Shown: positions 6,834 to 15,624, numbered from the stretch's first letter. The stretch: 32,419 nt of DNA from SZAS-79 sp031376265 (GCA_031376265.1 JANMDK010000196.1:1-32419), one strand, 5' to 3'. Translations and numbers: made by a program. Notes: generated from the letters alone by a model not told the origin.

Positions 6834-8393
6834 GTGACCTCTTGCGATCCTTCGCCGCTCGCAGTCGCGACTGCTGTCGATGCATGGAGCTCGCGCCTGG
6901 GGTCGAAGCACGTTCGGATCGACGCAGCACTGCTCGGCCTGGCCGCAACCGCCACGTTCGCGACCTGGCAGCGTCCTATTGCGCTCTTGTTCCCCGGCAA
7001 CCGCGACGACGTCGTCGCCTGTCTCAAGATCGCGGCGGACAATCGAGTCCCCCTCTATCCGGTCAGCTCGGGCCGGAACTGGGGCTTCGGATCCTCCGTA
7101 CCGGCGTCGGGCGGCTGCGCCATCCTGCACTTGAGCAGGCTGGACCGGATCCTCGACTTCAATGAGAAGCTCGCCTACGTCACGGTCGAGCCGGGGGTGA
7201 CGTTTCGTCGCCTGCACGAATTTCTCCAAAAGCGCGCACCCGGCCTCTTCGCCAGTGTCACCGGGGGCAGTCCGGATGCCAGCGTCATCGGCAACACGTT
7301 GGAACGCGGGGATGGTACCGGGCCGTACGGCGATCATGCCGCCCACGTCTGCGGTCTCGAGATCGTACTCGCGAGCGGCGAAGTGCTTCGGACGGGACAC
7401 GCCCGGTTCGACGCCGCCAGGACCGCAGCGTTACACCGATACGGCGTGGGATCCTCGCTCGACGGGCTGTTCATGCAGTCGAATCTCGGCGTGGTGACCC
7501 GCATGACGGTCTGGCTGGCGCCCTATCCCGCTGCCTTCGAGCGGGCGATACTGGTGCTTCGAGACGACGCGCGCCTAGAGGGACTCTTCGAAGCGTTGAG
7601 ACGGCTTCGGCTCGAAGGGACCGTTCGCAGCCCGATCGGGATATGGAACGACTACAAGTTTCTCGCCACAGCGATACGCTATCCATGGGAGCTGACTAAC
7701 GGCGAGACCCCGCTGGGCAGGTCGCTTGCCAAAGAGCTCGCCGAGGGCGCCGGGTTCGGGCGCTGGATGGGGGCGGTCACGATTTACGGCGCGAGCGCGC
7801 AGCAGGGCCTCGCCGATCGCCAGCGCGTGGACGAGGTCCTGCAAGGGACGGCGGACTTGATCGCTTGGGACGCCGGCCCCCCCGCGGTGCCGTGGACCGA
7901 CCTCACCCGCCGCGGCCCGGCCCTCGGAGTGCCTCACGAGGGAAGCCTCGCTTCCATGTACTGGCGCAGGAAAGTACCGGTGCCCGGCGAGATCGATCCT
8001 CATGCCGACGGATGCGGCTTCATCTGGTGCACGTTCGTCGTGCCGTTCGCGGGGAAAGACATCTGGCGCGCGACGTCGCTGGCGGAGGAAATCGTCCTGC
8101 ACCATGGCTTCGAGCCGCAACTCGCGCTGATCGCGGCCACCGAGCGGGCGGTGCTCGCCGCGATATCGATCGTTTACGATCGCACGGTCGTGGGGCAGGA
8201 CGCCGCCGCGATGGCCTGCCACAACGATGTCTTCGATCGTCTCGTCGGAGCTGGTTACTACCCGTCCCGACTCGGGCTGCAGTCCATGGCGCGGCTGCCG
8301 CGGGCCGCTGACGATTCCGCCCTCATCATGCGGAAAATCAAGGACGCAATCGATCCGGCGGGCATCATTTCGCCCGGGCGCTACGAAGGCTGA
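6834..8393 (+). CDS. FAD-binding oxidoreductase of the vanillyl-alcohol oxidase / p-cresol methylhydroxylase (VAO/PCMH) type
   Basis: About 519 residues. The N-terminal FAD-binding domain shows PVSSGRNWGFGSS (pyrophosphate loop), the beta strands around YVTVEPGVTF, and TGPYGDHAAHVCGLEIVLASG, which resembles the flavin-proximal segment of vanillyl-alcohol oxidase and p-cresol methylhydroxylase flavoprotein subunits. The cap domain occupies the middle, and the chain ends with the typical IDPAGIISPGRY. Family members oxidise para-substituted phenols or other alcohols. No cytochrome c subunit gene lies alongside, so an oxidase rather than a PCMH-type dehydrogenase is more likely, but the substrate cannot be told. 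The start is uncertain: GTG 6834 with GAGAG upstream, or ATG 6777, which would overlap the lysozyme gene by 35 bases. It converges on the giant gene with a 19-base gap. Confidence 0.82.
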   Translation: MTSCDPSPLAVATAVDAWSSRLGSKHVRIDAALLGLAATATFATWQRPIALLFPGNRDDVVACLKIAADNRVPLYPVSSGRNWGFGSSVPASGGCAILHLSRLDRILDFNEKLAYVTVEPGVTFRRLHEFLQKRAPGLFASVTGGSPDASVIGNTLERGDGTGPYGDHAAHVCGLEIVLASGEVLRTGHARFDAARTAALHRYGVGSSLDGLFMQSNLGVVTRMTVWLAPYPAAFERAILVLRDDARLEGLFEALRRLRLEGTVRSPIGIWNDYKFLATAIRYPWELTNGETPLGRSLAKELAEGAGFGRWMGAVTIYGASAQQGLADRQRVDEVLQGTADLIAWDAGPPAVPWTDLTRRGPALGVPHEGSLASMYWRRKVPVPGEIDPHADGCGFIWCTFVVPFAGKDIWRATSLAEEIVLHHGFEPQLALIAATERAVLAAISIVYDRTVVGQDAAAMACHNDVFDRLVGAGYYPSRLGLQSMARLPRAADDSALIMRKIKDAIDPAGIISPGRYEG

Positions 8394-8412
8394 AGCTCGG
8401 CTGCGGCCGCCT

Positions 8413-11400
8413 CTACCAGTGCGAGAACCAGTGCAAGACAGAGCGCCCGGCATCCTTGAGTCCGTTCAAAACGGTCTTACCGGCGGTAGTGACGGCATGG
8501 ACGACGGTGCTGCCCGCGTTCTCGACGTCCCCCCACACGTCTTCGGCGACGTTCGCCACGCCTGGGAAAACCTGCTTGAGAGCGTCGGCGACGTCGGCAA
8601 GCGGCGCGCCGACGTCTTTCAGGATCGTGGCAATCTCGGTGGGTGTGTTGCCGGGGGAGAGCGCGCGGGTGATGTCCGTAATTGTGTGCGGTTCGTTCCG
8701 GAAGAACTGATATAGGGTCGGGACCAGCGCGGCCGGACCGACGCCCGCCCATTGGGCTGCGCTTAATATTTGCTGAAAAGTCCATCCCGAGCTCTTCAAC
8801 TCGCCGATGAACGAACGGAACCATGCAGTGCTGTCGCCGGTAATTTTCAATCCGAGTTGCTGCATCAGGTGAAGGGCGTCGGACGCCGACATGGAGAACG
8901 CCTGTGTCGCGAGCTCGAGGAAATTCGACGCGCCGGTCACCAAGCCGTTCTTCACCGCCCTGAAATAGCCCTCGGCGTTGCTCACGATGGAAGCGAAGAT
9001 CGACTGGGCCTCCTGGACGATCTGCGTCTCGATTCGCGCTTTCAGGTCGGCTACGCTGCTCCACGGCTCGGTGATGGCGAACTGCAACACATTGAACGAC
9101 TGGTTCTGCCACTCGAACCCGCCGGACACCTCCGCTTGAAACGACGTCTGCGACATTTTCGCGTCCAGCGAACCTGAGAAGCCGGCGTTGACGTGCAGCG
9201 TGCCGAGGCTGAGTGTCGAATCCGGCACCTGAATCGGCCCTACCTGGACGTCGATGTCGCAGCTCACTTTGCTTGTGAACGACGCGGCCGGGGGCGCCGC
9301 GGCGATGCTGATCGACAGAGCGTCATCGAGGATGCCGCCCTGGTTCTGGATCGTGAAGGTCATTCCGGTATCGGCAATTTCCCCGGAAACGTTGGTGCCG
9401 ACGATGTCGAACAGCTTCGCGTCCATCGAGAGGCCGAAGTACTGGGGACCCGCGGTGTCGACCGTGACGTAGGGCCCGTCTTTTCCTCCTGCCCCTGTTA
9501 CCGAAAGGGTACCTGCGCCCAGAGTCAGGGGCGCCATCGCAGCGGTGCCCTTCAATCCGCTGGCGAAGAACGCCTGCAAGCTCGCCATGGCCTGCCAGCC
9601 GAAGAAGTTCAGCGTTCCGTTGAAGCCGAATCCGGGGATCGCGCTGGAGCCGTCCGGCAGCAGCTGCGCACGGTCGCACCAGTACACGTACAGGTCGGTG
9701 ATCGAAATGGCGCCGAGCCCCGGCGCAAGAGGGGCGGAGGAGTCCATGCAGGCACCGAATATTTCCGGCAAGCCGAGCGCCTGGAACCTGCAGGAGAGCA
9801 GGCTCGGCCATACCTCTCCGCCGACCGCCGCGAAGGCGAAGGCGAACTTGTCGTCGCCTGTGCTGTTTCCGAGCCGGAAGCTACCCTCCAGTGAGAGATT
9901 CACCGCCGGCGGCGCGTCATCGACCGAGAGACTCACGCCGATTTCCTCGAGGGAAACCCCTTTGAACCCCACGGGAGCGCCGAGCGAGGGCGCGGGCAGC
10001 TTTGCATCAAGGGCGAACGAAAATCCCGTCGGCGTGATCGCGAGCGCTCCGGTCGCCGTGAGCGTCTGGCTTTGAATCGGGATCGCGAGCACACCGTCGA
10101 TGCCGACGGACAGCGGATCCATCCCGATGCGCAGACCCGCGTTACCCAGCGCGAGATTGCTGGCGCCTGGCACGCTAACACTCGAGGTCTCCTGCGCGAC
10201 CAGGGTGGGCGAGTCGTTGACCTCGATTTCGACCGCGAGCGACGCGACGCCCAGCAGTTTTCCCGCCGCGCTCAAGCCAGCGTCGCCTGAAAGAGCGAGG
10301 TTCGCGTAAAGCGTGAGCCCTTTCGTAACACCGGCTCGCATGGCGGGCAGGACCAGTGCGTTCCCGAAGCTGAACGCCGGGTCATCGGCGCTTGCAATCA
10401 CCGCGGCCAGCTCCGTGAGCCCGAGGGCGTCGAACGGCGAGAGCGCGACGCCGAGCATGGAGGGATGAGCCGAAGCAGACAGCGAGAAGCCGATCGCGCC
10501 GTTCCAACCGGTCGCGGTAGTGTTGGCGACATTGATGGCGAACGAGTCGAGCGCCGGGGTTTGCCCCGATACCCGCAACTCGAAGCCGGCCGGGGACTTC
10601 GAAATGAACAGATTTCCTCCGGAAATCGTCGCGTCGAGCGCGCGGGGGATGGGCAGGAGCGAGCCGGCCAGTTCGGTGGCGACGGCGCCGATCCGGATCG
10701 GAGGCAAGGCGGCCTGCAACGCGAGATCGGGCAACGCCGATTGCAGGGCAAGCCTCGCTCCAGCAATGGCGAGGGACGCGCTGAACTGTCCGGATGTCCC
10801 CCCGGCGGCATCGTGCGTCACCCCCACCATCAGGTCGGAGAGCACGAGGGGTGATAGCGCCGGGGTATGGATCGACCACGAATCGGAGAATCCGAGGAGC
10901 AGCGCGGCGGACTTCCCCTCCGGGGAAGAATCGGCGATGGAAAGGTCCAGGGTCGAAATATCGAGGTCTGGCAGACTGGCCGTAGGGAAGATCTGCGCGA
11001 GCAAGGTGTTGAGACTGATGGTTCCCTCAAGCAGGCACACTGCGACGCTGAAGTTTGGGAACTCCGCGAAGGCTTGCACCGTGGCCCCGCAATAGGAGGC
11101 GCGCCCCGACACCAGGACTTTCCGGTCAGCAGCGCCGTCCTTTCCCATCGGATTGTTGACCCGGATGGCGACCTGCAGATCGCCAAGTGTGATCGGGGCG
11201 GAGCTACCGAGCAGATTTTCCGGGAGGACGGTCCAAGTTTCCTCCAGATCGAGAAGTACGCTGAAGAAAGTGATGGCCTTGCTCTCCGGGGCATAGCCGA
11301 TGCTCAGCGCCTTGACGGCAACGTCGGTGAGTGTCTTCAGCGGCTCTGGGAGCGACGACGGGAGGTCCGGCCACCCGACGAGCTGGGCGATTTCCGAGAG

Positions 11401-12309
11401 GGCCGCCGAAAGAGTGGCCCCGGCAAGCAGGGCGTTGAGCACGATCGGAGCATCAGGCGAAGAAGGCAGCAGGATGCTGGCGCTGATTTCGAGCTTGCCG
11501 CACGTCAGGCTTCCGTCGATGGACGCCCATTGCGAGGTCTGAGGCGCCCCGAACAGCGACGGGCCCCGGTTGCTCGCGACCCGGATCGCATTGCTCATCG
11601 CCCCGAGCTGGAGCTGGGATACGCGCAATGTGATCGCATCGAATGGGGCTGGCAGCGACCATTGCGCATCGATCGGAAGAGCCAAGTCGATGATCGCCGG
11701 TCTCAGCGGGCCGTTCGCGAAGCTCGCCGGGTCTATTTCCAGGAACCCTTTGATAGGCCCACGGCTCACTGTTCCGGTCAGCACCCCGGCCTGCGCCGGA
11801 GGTATCGCGGTCCCCACCAGGTTGATCCCCCAGAACAGCTCGCCGTGGTCCGGATCAATAAAGTCCGCCGAGGCGAGTATCAGGACTGGATCGGCTACCA
11901 GATCGCCCATGAAGGGCTGGTACAGGGCGGTCGAGCCGGTGGGCGAGCCCTGCGTCAGCGAAGGGAACATGTCGGCGAGCGACCAATTGACGGGCAGGTT
12001 CGCTATCCGAAGGACCATCAGCAATCCCACAGAAGTAGTCGAGAAGGAGACCTTGGCAGGCGCAGACGCAAGATCGAGGATGGCGACCGTGGCATCGATC
12101 TGGAATGCCGCCGGCGCTGCCGGGCTGGCCGGCAGCAAAGGACCGATTGTCGCGTTGGACAGCGTCAGCGACGGCTGACCGGTCACCGCCGCCACAAGCG
12201 CCAGAACGCCCCGGTGATTCACGGTTGCCGCATTGATCACCAACCGATCGCCCGCCGCAGTCGCCTTCAAGCTTTCCCGGAGCACGGAAATGTCCACGGG
12301 GCCCGTCAC
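8413..12309 (-). CDS. giant uncharacterised protein (1298 residues), beta-rich repeats with helical C-terminus
   Basis: I do not recognise a confident family. The chain is 1298 residues, starts at a GTG whose last two bases fall in the upstream stop (GTGA overlap), and has no signal peptide or obvious membrane anchor. Residues up to about 1080 are rich in Ala, Ser, Leu, Gly, Val and Ile and poor in Lys/Arg, with alternating hydrophobic strands and recurring pieces such as GDLQVAIRV, LDISTLDLSIADSS, GVSLEEIGVSLSV and TLSLGTLHVNAGFSGSL, suggesting a long stack of amphipathic beta repeats. From about 1090 to the end the chain is helical, with IVQEAQSIFASIV and a series of ALxxV-type helical units ending GRSVLHWFSHW. 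Candidates include an elongated lipid-binding or tubular beta protein, or a carrier for an effector; both are guesses. It is coupled to an EEP-fold enzyme. Confidence 0.85.
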   Translation of the reverse strand: MTGPVDISVLRESLKATAAGDRLVINAATVNHRGVLALVAAVTGQPSLTLSNATIGPLLPASPAAPAAFQIDATVAILDLASAPAKVSFSTTSVGLLMVLRIANLPVNWSLADMFPSLTQGSPTGSTALYQPFMGDLVADPVLILASADFIDPDHGELFWGINLVGTAIPPAQAGVLTGTVSRGPIKGFLEIDPASFANGPLRPAIIDLALPIDAQWSLPAPFDAITLRVSQLQLGAMSNAIRVASNRGPSLFGAPQTSQWASIDGSLTCGKLEISASILLPSSPDAPIVLNALLAGATLSAALSEIAQLVGWPDLPSSLPEPLKTLTDVAVKALSIGYAPESKAITFFSVLLDLEETWTVLPENLLGSSAPITLGDLQVAIRVNNPMGKDGAADRKVLVSGRASYCGATVQAFAEFPNFSVAVCLLEGTISLNTLLAQIFPTASLPDLDISTLDLSIADSSPEGKSAALLLGFSDSWSIHTPALSPLVLSDLMVGVTHDAAGGTSGQFSASLAIAGARLALQSALPDLALQAALPPIRIGAVATELAGSLLPIPRALDATISGGNLFISKSPAGFELRVSGQTPALDSFAINVANTTATGWNGAIGFSLSASAHPSMLGVALSPFDALGLTELAAVIASADDPAFSFGNALVLPAMRAGVTKGLTLYANLALSGDAGLSAAGKLLGVASLAVEIEVNDSPTLVAQETSSVSVPGASNLALGNAGLRIGMDPLSVGIDGVLAIPIQSQTLTATGALAITPTGFSFALDAKLPAPSLGAPVGFKGVSLEEIGVSLSVDDAPPAVNLSLEGSFRLGNSTGDDKFAFAFAAVGGEVWPSLLSCRFQALGLPEIFGACMDSSAPLAPGLGAISITDLYVYWCDRAQLLPDGSSAIPGFGFNGTLNFFGWQAMASLQAFFASGLKGTAAMAPLTLGAGTLSVTGAGGKDGPYVTVDTAGPQYFGLSMDAKLFDIVGTNVSGEIADTGMTFTIQNQGGILDDALSISIAAAPPAASFTSKVSCDIDVQVGPIQVPDSTLSLGTLHVNAGFSGSLDAKMSQTSFQAEVSGGFEWQNQSFNVLQFAITEPWSSVADLKARIETQIVQEAQSIFASIVSNAEGYFRAVKNGLVTGASNFLELATQAFSMSASDALHLMQQLGLKITGDSTAWFRSFIGELKSSGWTFQQILSAAQWAGVGPAALVPTLYQFFRNEPHTITDITRALSPGNTPTEIATILKDVGAPLADVADALKQVFPGVANVAEDVWGDVENAGSTVVHAVTTAGKTVLNGLKDAGRSVLHWFSHW

Positions 12310-13334
12310 GGCAGCGTGATGTTGGCGTAGATAGGCAAATGATCGCTGATACGACGCGCCTTGTCCCCGTCATCCCCAAAGACTTCTCCTACGAAATCGT
12401 AGGGTCCGCCGAAGGGTTTCTGTGGCTCTGCGATCCCTTTCGTGAACATCTGATCGTATGCGTTCTTCAATGTCGCCGCTTGCGCCGAGACCGAACATGT
12501 CGCGTTCGCGCCGTTTCGCACGGTCATGGGCAACGTTTCGAGCGGCGCGTACGCGCTTTTATCAGTTATATAGTCGACGTTGAAGTCGCCTGCGAGCACG
12601 ACGTGCGGCCGGGTATGTACTTCGGCGAGCCTAGACAGGTAATCGATCGTGTCCTTCCTCGGTTTCGACGAGACGCCAAACACGGTGTGATGCATCACGA
12701 TATAGACCTGATTCTTGTTGCCGCCCGTTTCGCTCAGGCAAATGCCGCCGGGGCGCCGCGCCGGGAAAGGCAGATCTGCGCTGGCCTGGTCTTTCTTCAG
12801 AATCTCGATTCGAGGCCTTTGCCCGGCCTGGGCTGCCGGAGGAATGTAGTCGAACTTGCTCGTTTTCCAAAAGATCGCGTATTGCTCGAATATCGTGTTC
12901 TTGGACGCAACGTTGACGCCGCTGGCGGCGGTGGCGGCGGCCACGAGATCCGCAGCATTGACGTTGCTTTGCGCCATCTGCCACGGCGCGGGGTGAGCCC
13001 GGCCATTCAAGTCCACCAGGATGTTGTCGGCCGCGTAGCTCTCGAACTCGACTTGTGAGGAGACCAGGTTGCCGCCGCTCTGGAGATCGTTCTTCCCGAC
13101 GGTGAGCTCGATAAGAATGAAGATGTCGGGGTCGCACCTTTGAACAATGCCGCAGACTGTCCCGCGAAGGTTGATACCGTACGTGTCGTAGAGCTTGGTC
13201 GAGGCTTCCACGATCCGAGCCCGCCTCTGACCGCCACCAACTGTCGTGGGCTCCGCAGCCAGTTCCGCCGGCGTGCTCGCCTTCTGCTCGAAGATATTCT
13301 GCACATTCCAGCTCATTATTGTGTAATCGGCCAT
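12306..13334 (-). CDS. endonuclease/exonuclease/phosphatase (EEP, DNase I-like) family protein
   Basis: A 342-residue protein with the full EEP active-site set: MSWNVQNIF (Asn10), DIFILIEL (metal-binding Glu), VYIVMHHT (catalytic His strand), HVVLAGDFNVD (Asp/Asn pair) and ARRISDHLPIYANI (terminal Asp-His). Family members cleave phosphodiesters: DNA, RNA, nucleotide second messengers, phosphoinositides or sphingomyelin. There is no signal peptide. The ATG at 13334 is fixed by a perfect AGGAGGT 6 bases upstream; a longer open frame reading into the next gene is ignored. Its TGA overlaps the GTG of the giant gene, so the two are translated as a unit, probably in fixed ratio. The substrate cannot be predicted from the motifs. 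Confidence 0.88.
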   Translation of the reverse strand: MADYTIMSWNVQNIFEQKASTPAELAAEPTTVGGGQRRARIVEASTKLYDTYGINLRGTVCGIVQRCDPDIFILIELTVGKNDLQSGGNLVSSQVEFESYAADNILVDLNGRAHPAPWQMAQSNVNAADLVAAATAASGVNVASKNTIFEQYAIFWKTSKFDYIPPAAQAGQRPRIEILKKDQASADLPFPARRPGGICLSETGGNKNQVYIVMHHTVFGVSSKPRKDTIDYLSRLAEVHTRPHVVLAGDFNVDYITDKSAYAPLETLPMTVRNGANATCSVSAQAATLKNAYDQMFTKGIAEPQKPFGGPYDFVGEVFGDDGDKARRISDHLPIYANITLP

Positions 13335-13340
13335 GCGCTG

Positions 13341-13347
13341 ACCTCCT
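13341..13347 (-). promoter_or_regulatory. strong Shine-Dalgarno of the EEP gene
   Basis: The minus strand reads AGGAGGT ending 6 bases before the ATG at 13334. It decides this start over longer in-frame alternatives and suggests efficient translation of the EEP/giant-protein unit. Confidence 0.8.
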
Positions 13348-13408
13348 CTCTTCAGTACTGCCAGTCGTTGCGTCGCAGAGTCCTGGTTGACAGCTTTCCT
13401 GCGTCGCC

Positions 13409-14038
13409 CTATTTGAGCGGCGAGAACTTCGCGGCAAGCAGGATCTTCGTTTCCTGCGTGACCGTGTTGTAGGCCGCATCCGGCGCCGGGCTCGGCGGCC
13501 AGATACCGCTCTTGATCGCCTCCGCGCGAATCGAATTGCGCTGGTCGAGCGACTTGTACGGCCAGATGTGCACGAACTTGTTCAGTCCGCCCAATTCCGA
13601 AAACCACGTCGCGATCACCGGCGAAAGCTTCTGGCGCGCCGGCAGGGCCGGCGCCCAGGCTTTTTGCACTTTCGGCTGGTCGCCGGGCGCAACGGTGTAG
13701 GTGCGCATCTCGAAATACGGCCCCACGTTGCCAGGCTCGAGCAATGGCGAATTGGGCCACGGAATCATGATGTCCGACTGCATCGCGACGATGAACTCCG
13801 AGGTCTTCGGCGGCCAGCCACCGCCCGCAACCGCCTCCGCGCGGATGCGAACGCGCTCCGCGAGGTCCTTGTACGGCCAGACGTGGATGATCTGGTTCAG
13901 CGGGCCGATCTCGGTGTACCAGAAGGCTGCCAGGGGCGAGAACTTCTTGCGCGTCGACTCGTAGGCTTCGCCGAACCGCTTGAGCACCTCGGGAAGCGCG
14001 CGGGGCTTGAGGTCGTAGGTACGCATTTCGTAGATCAT
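13409..14038 (-). CDS. NIPSNAP family protein (tandem double domain)
   Basis: A 209-residue protein made of two ferredoxin-like NIPSNAP domains. The first (residues 1-105) starts MIYEMRTYDLKP and contains FWYTEIGPLNQIIHVWPYKDL; the second (from about 108) starts PYFEMRTYTVAPG and contains TWFSELGGLNKFVHIWPYKSL. Each has the characteristic [R]TY strand and the HxWPYxxL motif. The family is small and dimeric alpha/beta-barrel-like, with no established enzymatic role in bacteria; such genes often neighbour catabolic enzymes. The start at 14038 has AAGGAGAT at ideal spacing. It is the downstream partner of the PhyH-like gene (30-base gap), and likely shares its transcript. Confidence 0.9.
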   Translation of the reverse strand: MIYEMRTYDLKPRALPEVLKRFGEAYESTRKKFSPLAAFWYTEIGPLNQIIHVWPYKDLAERVRIRAEAVAGGGWPPKTSEFIVAMQSDIMIPWPNSPLLEPGNVGPYFEMRTYTVAPGDQPKVQKAWAPALPARQKLSPVIATWFSELGGLNKFVHIWPYKSLDQRNSIRAEAIKSGIWPPSPAPDAAYNTVTQETKILLAAKFSPLK

Positions 14039-14068
14039 CGGGATCTCCTTAGGTGGGGCGGGGTGGGC

Positions 14069-14887
14069 CTACTTTACGCGATTCCACACCAGCGGAAACC
14101 GCTCGCAGTCCATTGGATCGCCAGCCTTGAGTCCCGGGTCGGTCGTGGGAATCGCCACTTCCCCCTTGCGCACGCAGTAGCGCGCGTCGTCCCCGGTCCA
14201 TCGGGTGGAGAGGGCCCGGCGACGATGGCCGCCGCTGTTGCCGGGCGCGCCGTGCACGATCATGGCTTGGAAAGCCAGCAGGTCGCCGGGTTGGATCTCG
14301 AATGCAGTGATCGAGTACTTCTCGCGCTCAGCCTCGATGTCCGGCAGGGGCGGCAGGCCGGTATCGGCGTAAGCGCTGCCATCGGCGAAATGCGCCGGGT
14401 TGTACTCGGGCCAGCGATGGCTGCCTCGCACGTATTCGACCGAAACGTTTTCGGGTATCGGATCCAACGGCAGCCAAAGCGAGCACACCTGCCGGCCGCT
14501 CACCGCCCAGTAGGGCTGGTCCTGGTGCCAAGGGGTGCGCGCCGAAGTGCCGGGCTCCTTCACCAGGAGCTGGTCGTAGAAGAAGTTGATGCGTGCCGCG
14601 CCCATGAGGCGGCCGGCGATTTCGGCGGCGGGCGATTCGAGGACGAACTTCCGGAAGGCGGGCAGGCGCTGCGCCATCTCGAGGTCGCCAAAGAAGCGGC
14701 CGGTTCCATTGGCTCGCTCATAGTCTTCCGCGTGCGGTCCGGGATTCGCCATCGCTTCATCGATTGCGCCCGCGAGGAAGTCGAGCCAGTCGCCCGGAAA
14801 GATCGCGCGAAGGCAAACGACGCCGTCGCGCTCGTAGGTCTCGCGCTCATCTAGGGTGACCTGCCTCAACGGAGGCGAAGCACCCAT
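14069..14887 (-). CDS. phytanoyl-CoA dioxygenase (PhyH) family protein
   Basis: A 272-residue Fe(II)/2-oxoglutarate-dependent oxygenase fold. The iron-binding HxD is in PWHQDQPYW (about residue 121), the distal His is probably the one in MIVHGAPGN (about 215), and the 2-oxoglutarate salt-bridge Arg is in RRRALSTRW. YVRGSHRW and EIQPGDLLAF are typical strands of the double-stranded beta helix. Such proteins hydroxylate small acids, CoA esters or lipids; the substrate is not evident here. It sits 5 bases downstream of the SDR-like gene and upstream of the NIPSNAP gene, so SDR, PhyH and NIPSNAP probably form one leftward operon. Confidence 0.88.
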   Translation of the reverse strand: MGASPPLRQVTLDERETYERDGVVCLRAIFPGDWLDFLAGAIDEAMANPGPHAEDYERANGTGRFFGDLEMAQRLPAFRKFVLESPAAEIAGRLMGAARINFFYDQLLVKEPGTSARTPWHQDQPYWAVSGRQVCSLWLPLDPIPENVSVEYVRGSHRWPEYNPAHFADGSAYADTGLPPLPDIEAEREKYSITAFEIQPGDLLAFQAMIVHGAPGNSGGHRRRALSTRWTGDDARYCVRKGEVAIPTTDPGLKAGDPMDCERFPLVWNRVK

Positions 14888-14892
14888 CGCGC

Positions 14893-15522
14893 TCAGTAGA
14901 CCTTGTAGACCTGCCCGGATTGCAGGCCCTCGACGCTGCGCGCAAAAGCGAGCGCCGCCTTGGCCGCGGGCACCGGCTCGAAGCCGCGAAAGAACGGCGC
15001 ATAGGAGCCCATCGACTCGACCAGCACCGTGGGGCTCACCGCGTTGATCCGCAGGCCTCGCGGCAGCTCGATTGCCGCGCCGCGCACCAAAGCCTCGATG
15101 GCGCCGTTGACCAGGCTCGCCGACGAGCCGCGCGCGATCGGATGCTCGGAGAGGATGCCGGTGGTCAGCGTGACCGAGCCGCCGTCCTTCAGCACGTCCC
15201 GCGCCGCGAGCGCCAGGTTGACCTGCCCCATGAGCTTGTCGGTGATGCCCGCTGTGTGCATCGATTCTCCCAGCGGCGCAGGCTTGAAATCGGCCAGCGG
15301 CGCGAACGTGACGTGGCCCGCGGCAGAGATGACCGCATCGAGCTTGCCTGCCTTGCCGAGCGCCGCGACGACGCTCTTCGCGTCCGTGAGGTCGATGCGA
15401 ATGTCGCCCGAGCCGCGCCCCGCGGTGACGATGTCGTGCCGGGCGCCGAGCCCGGCCGCGATCGCGCGCCCGAGCGTGCCGGCGGCGCCGACGATGAGGA
15501 TGCGCATGCGTGGATCTGCCAT
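14893..15522 (-). CDS. short-chain dehydrogenase-like protein lacking the catalytic Tyr-Lys (Lin1944-like)
   Basis: A 209-residue Rossmann protein. The nucleotide-binding motif GAAGTLGRA is at the N-terminus, DIRIDLTD marks the end of an early strand, and ISAAGHVTF matches the NAG loop. GSVTLTTGIL carries the usual Ser-region strand, but where the classical YxxxK should lie the sequence reads ASLVNGAIEALVRGAAIEL, so the catalytic Tyr and Lys are absent. RINAVSPTV is the conserved post-catalytic strand. A subgroup of SDR-like proteins named after Listeria Lin1944 has this same loss and no known activity. The start at 15522 has GGGAAG upstream; alternatives are ATG at 15546 and 15507. Confidence 0.82.
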   Translation of the reverse strand: MADPRMRILIVGAAGTLGRAIAAGLGARHDIVTAGRGSGDIRIDLTDAKSVVAALGKAGKLDAVISAAGHVTFAPLADFKPAPLGESMHTAGITDKLMGQVNLALAARDVLKDGGSVTLTTGILSEHPIARGSSASLVNGAIEALVRGAAIELPRGLRINAVSPTVLVESMGSYAPFFRGFEPVPAAKAALAFARSVEGLQSGQVYKVY

Positions 15523-15549
15523 GGTTGGCTTCCCGTCTTCCGCCATTGA

Positions 15550-15624
15550 CTACCGGGCGGGCGCGGGCGGCTTCGGCTTCTTCGGTTTCTTTTCTTCCCT
15601 GCGCTGGCGGTCTCGGTTGCCCAT
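15550..15624 (-). CDS. small highly basic peptide (24 residues)
   Basis: A short open frame with an ATG at 15624 preceded by AGGGGAACAGGATC. The product is MGNRDRQRRE followed by a Lys/Pro-rich tail ending PPAPAR. Similar tiny Lys-rich proteins beginning with NRD are, to my recollection, found in other betaproteobacteria with unknown role. It lies between the tartrate/malate dehydrogenase and SDR genes, all leftward. Good initiation context and lack of other coding in this stretch support it, but the length makes chance possible. Confidence 0.5.
   Translation of the reverse strand: MGNRDRQRREEKKPKKPKPPAPAR

Noticed and set aside
10867..12330. 487-codon plus-strand frame antisense to the giant gene
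   Set aside because: Charged low-complexity shadow; the minus strand frame is 1298 codons long with good start coupling.
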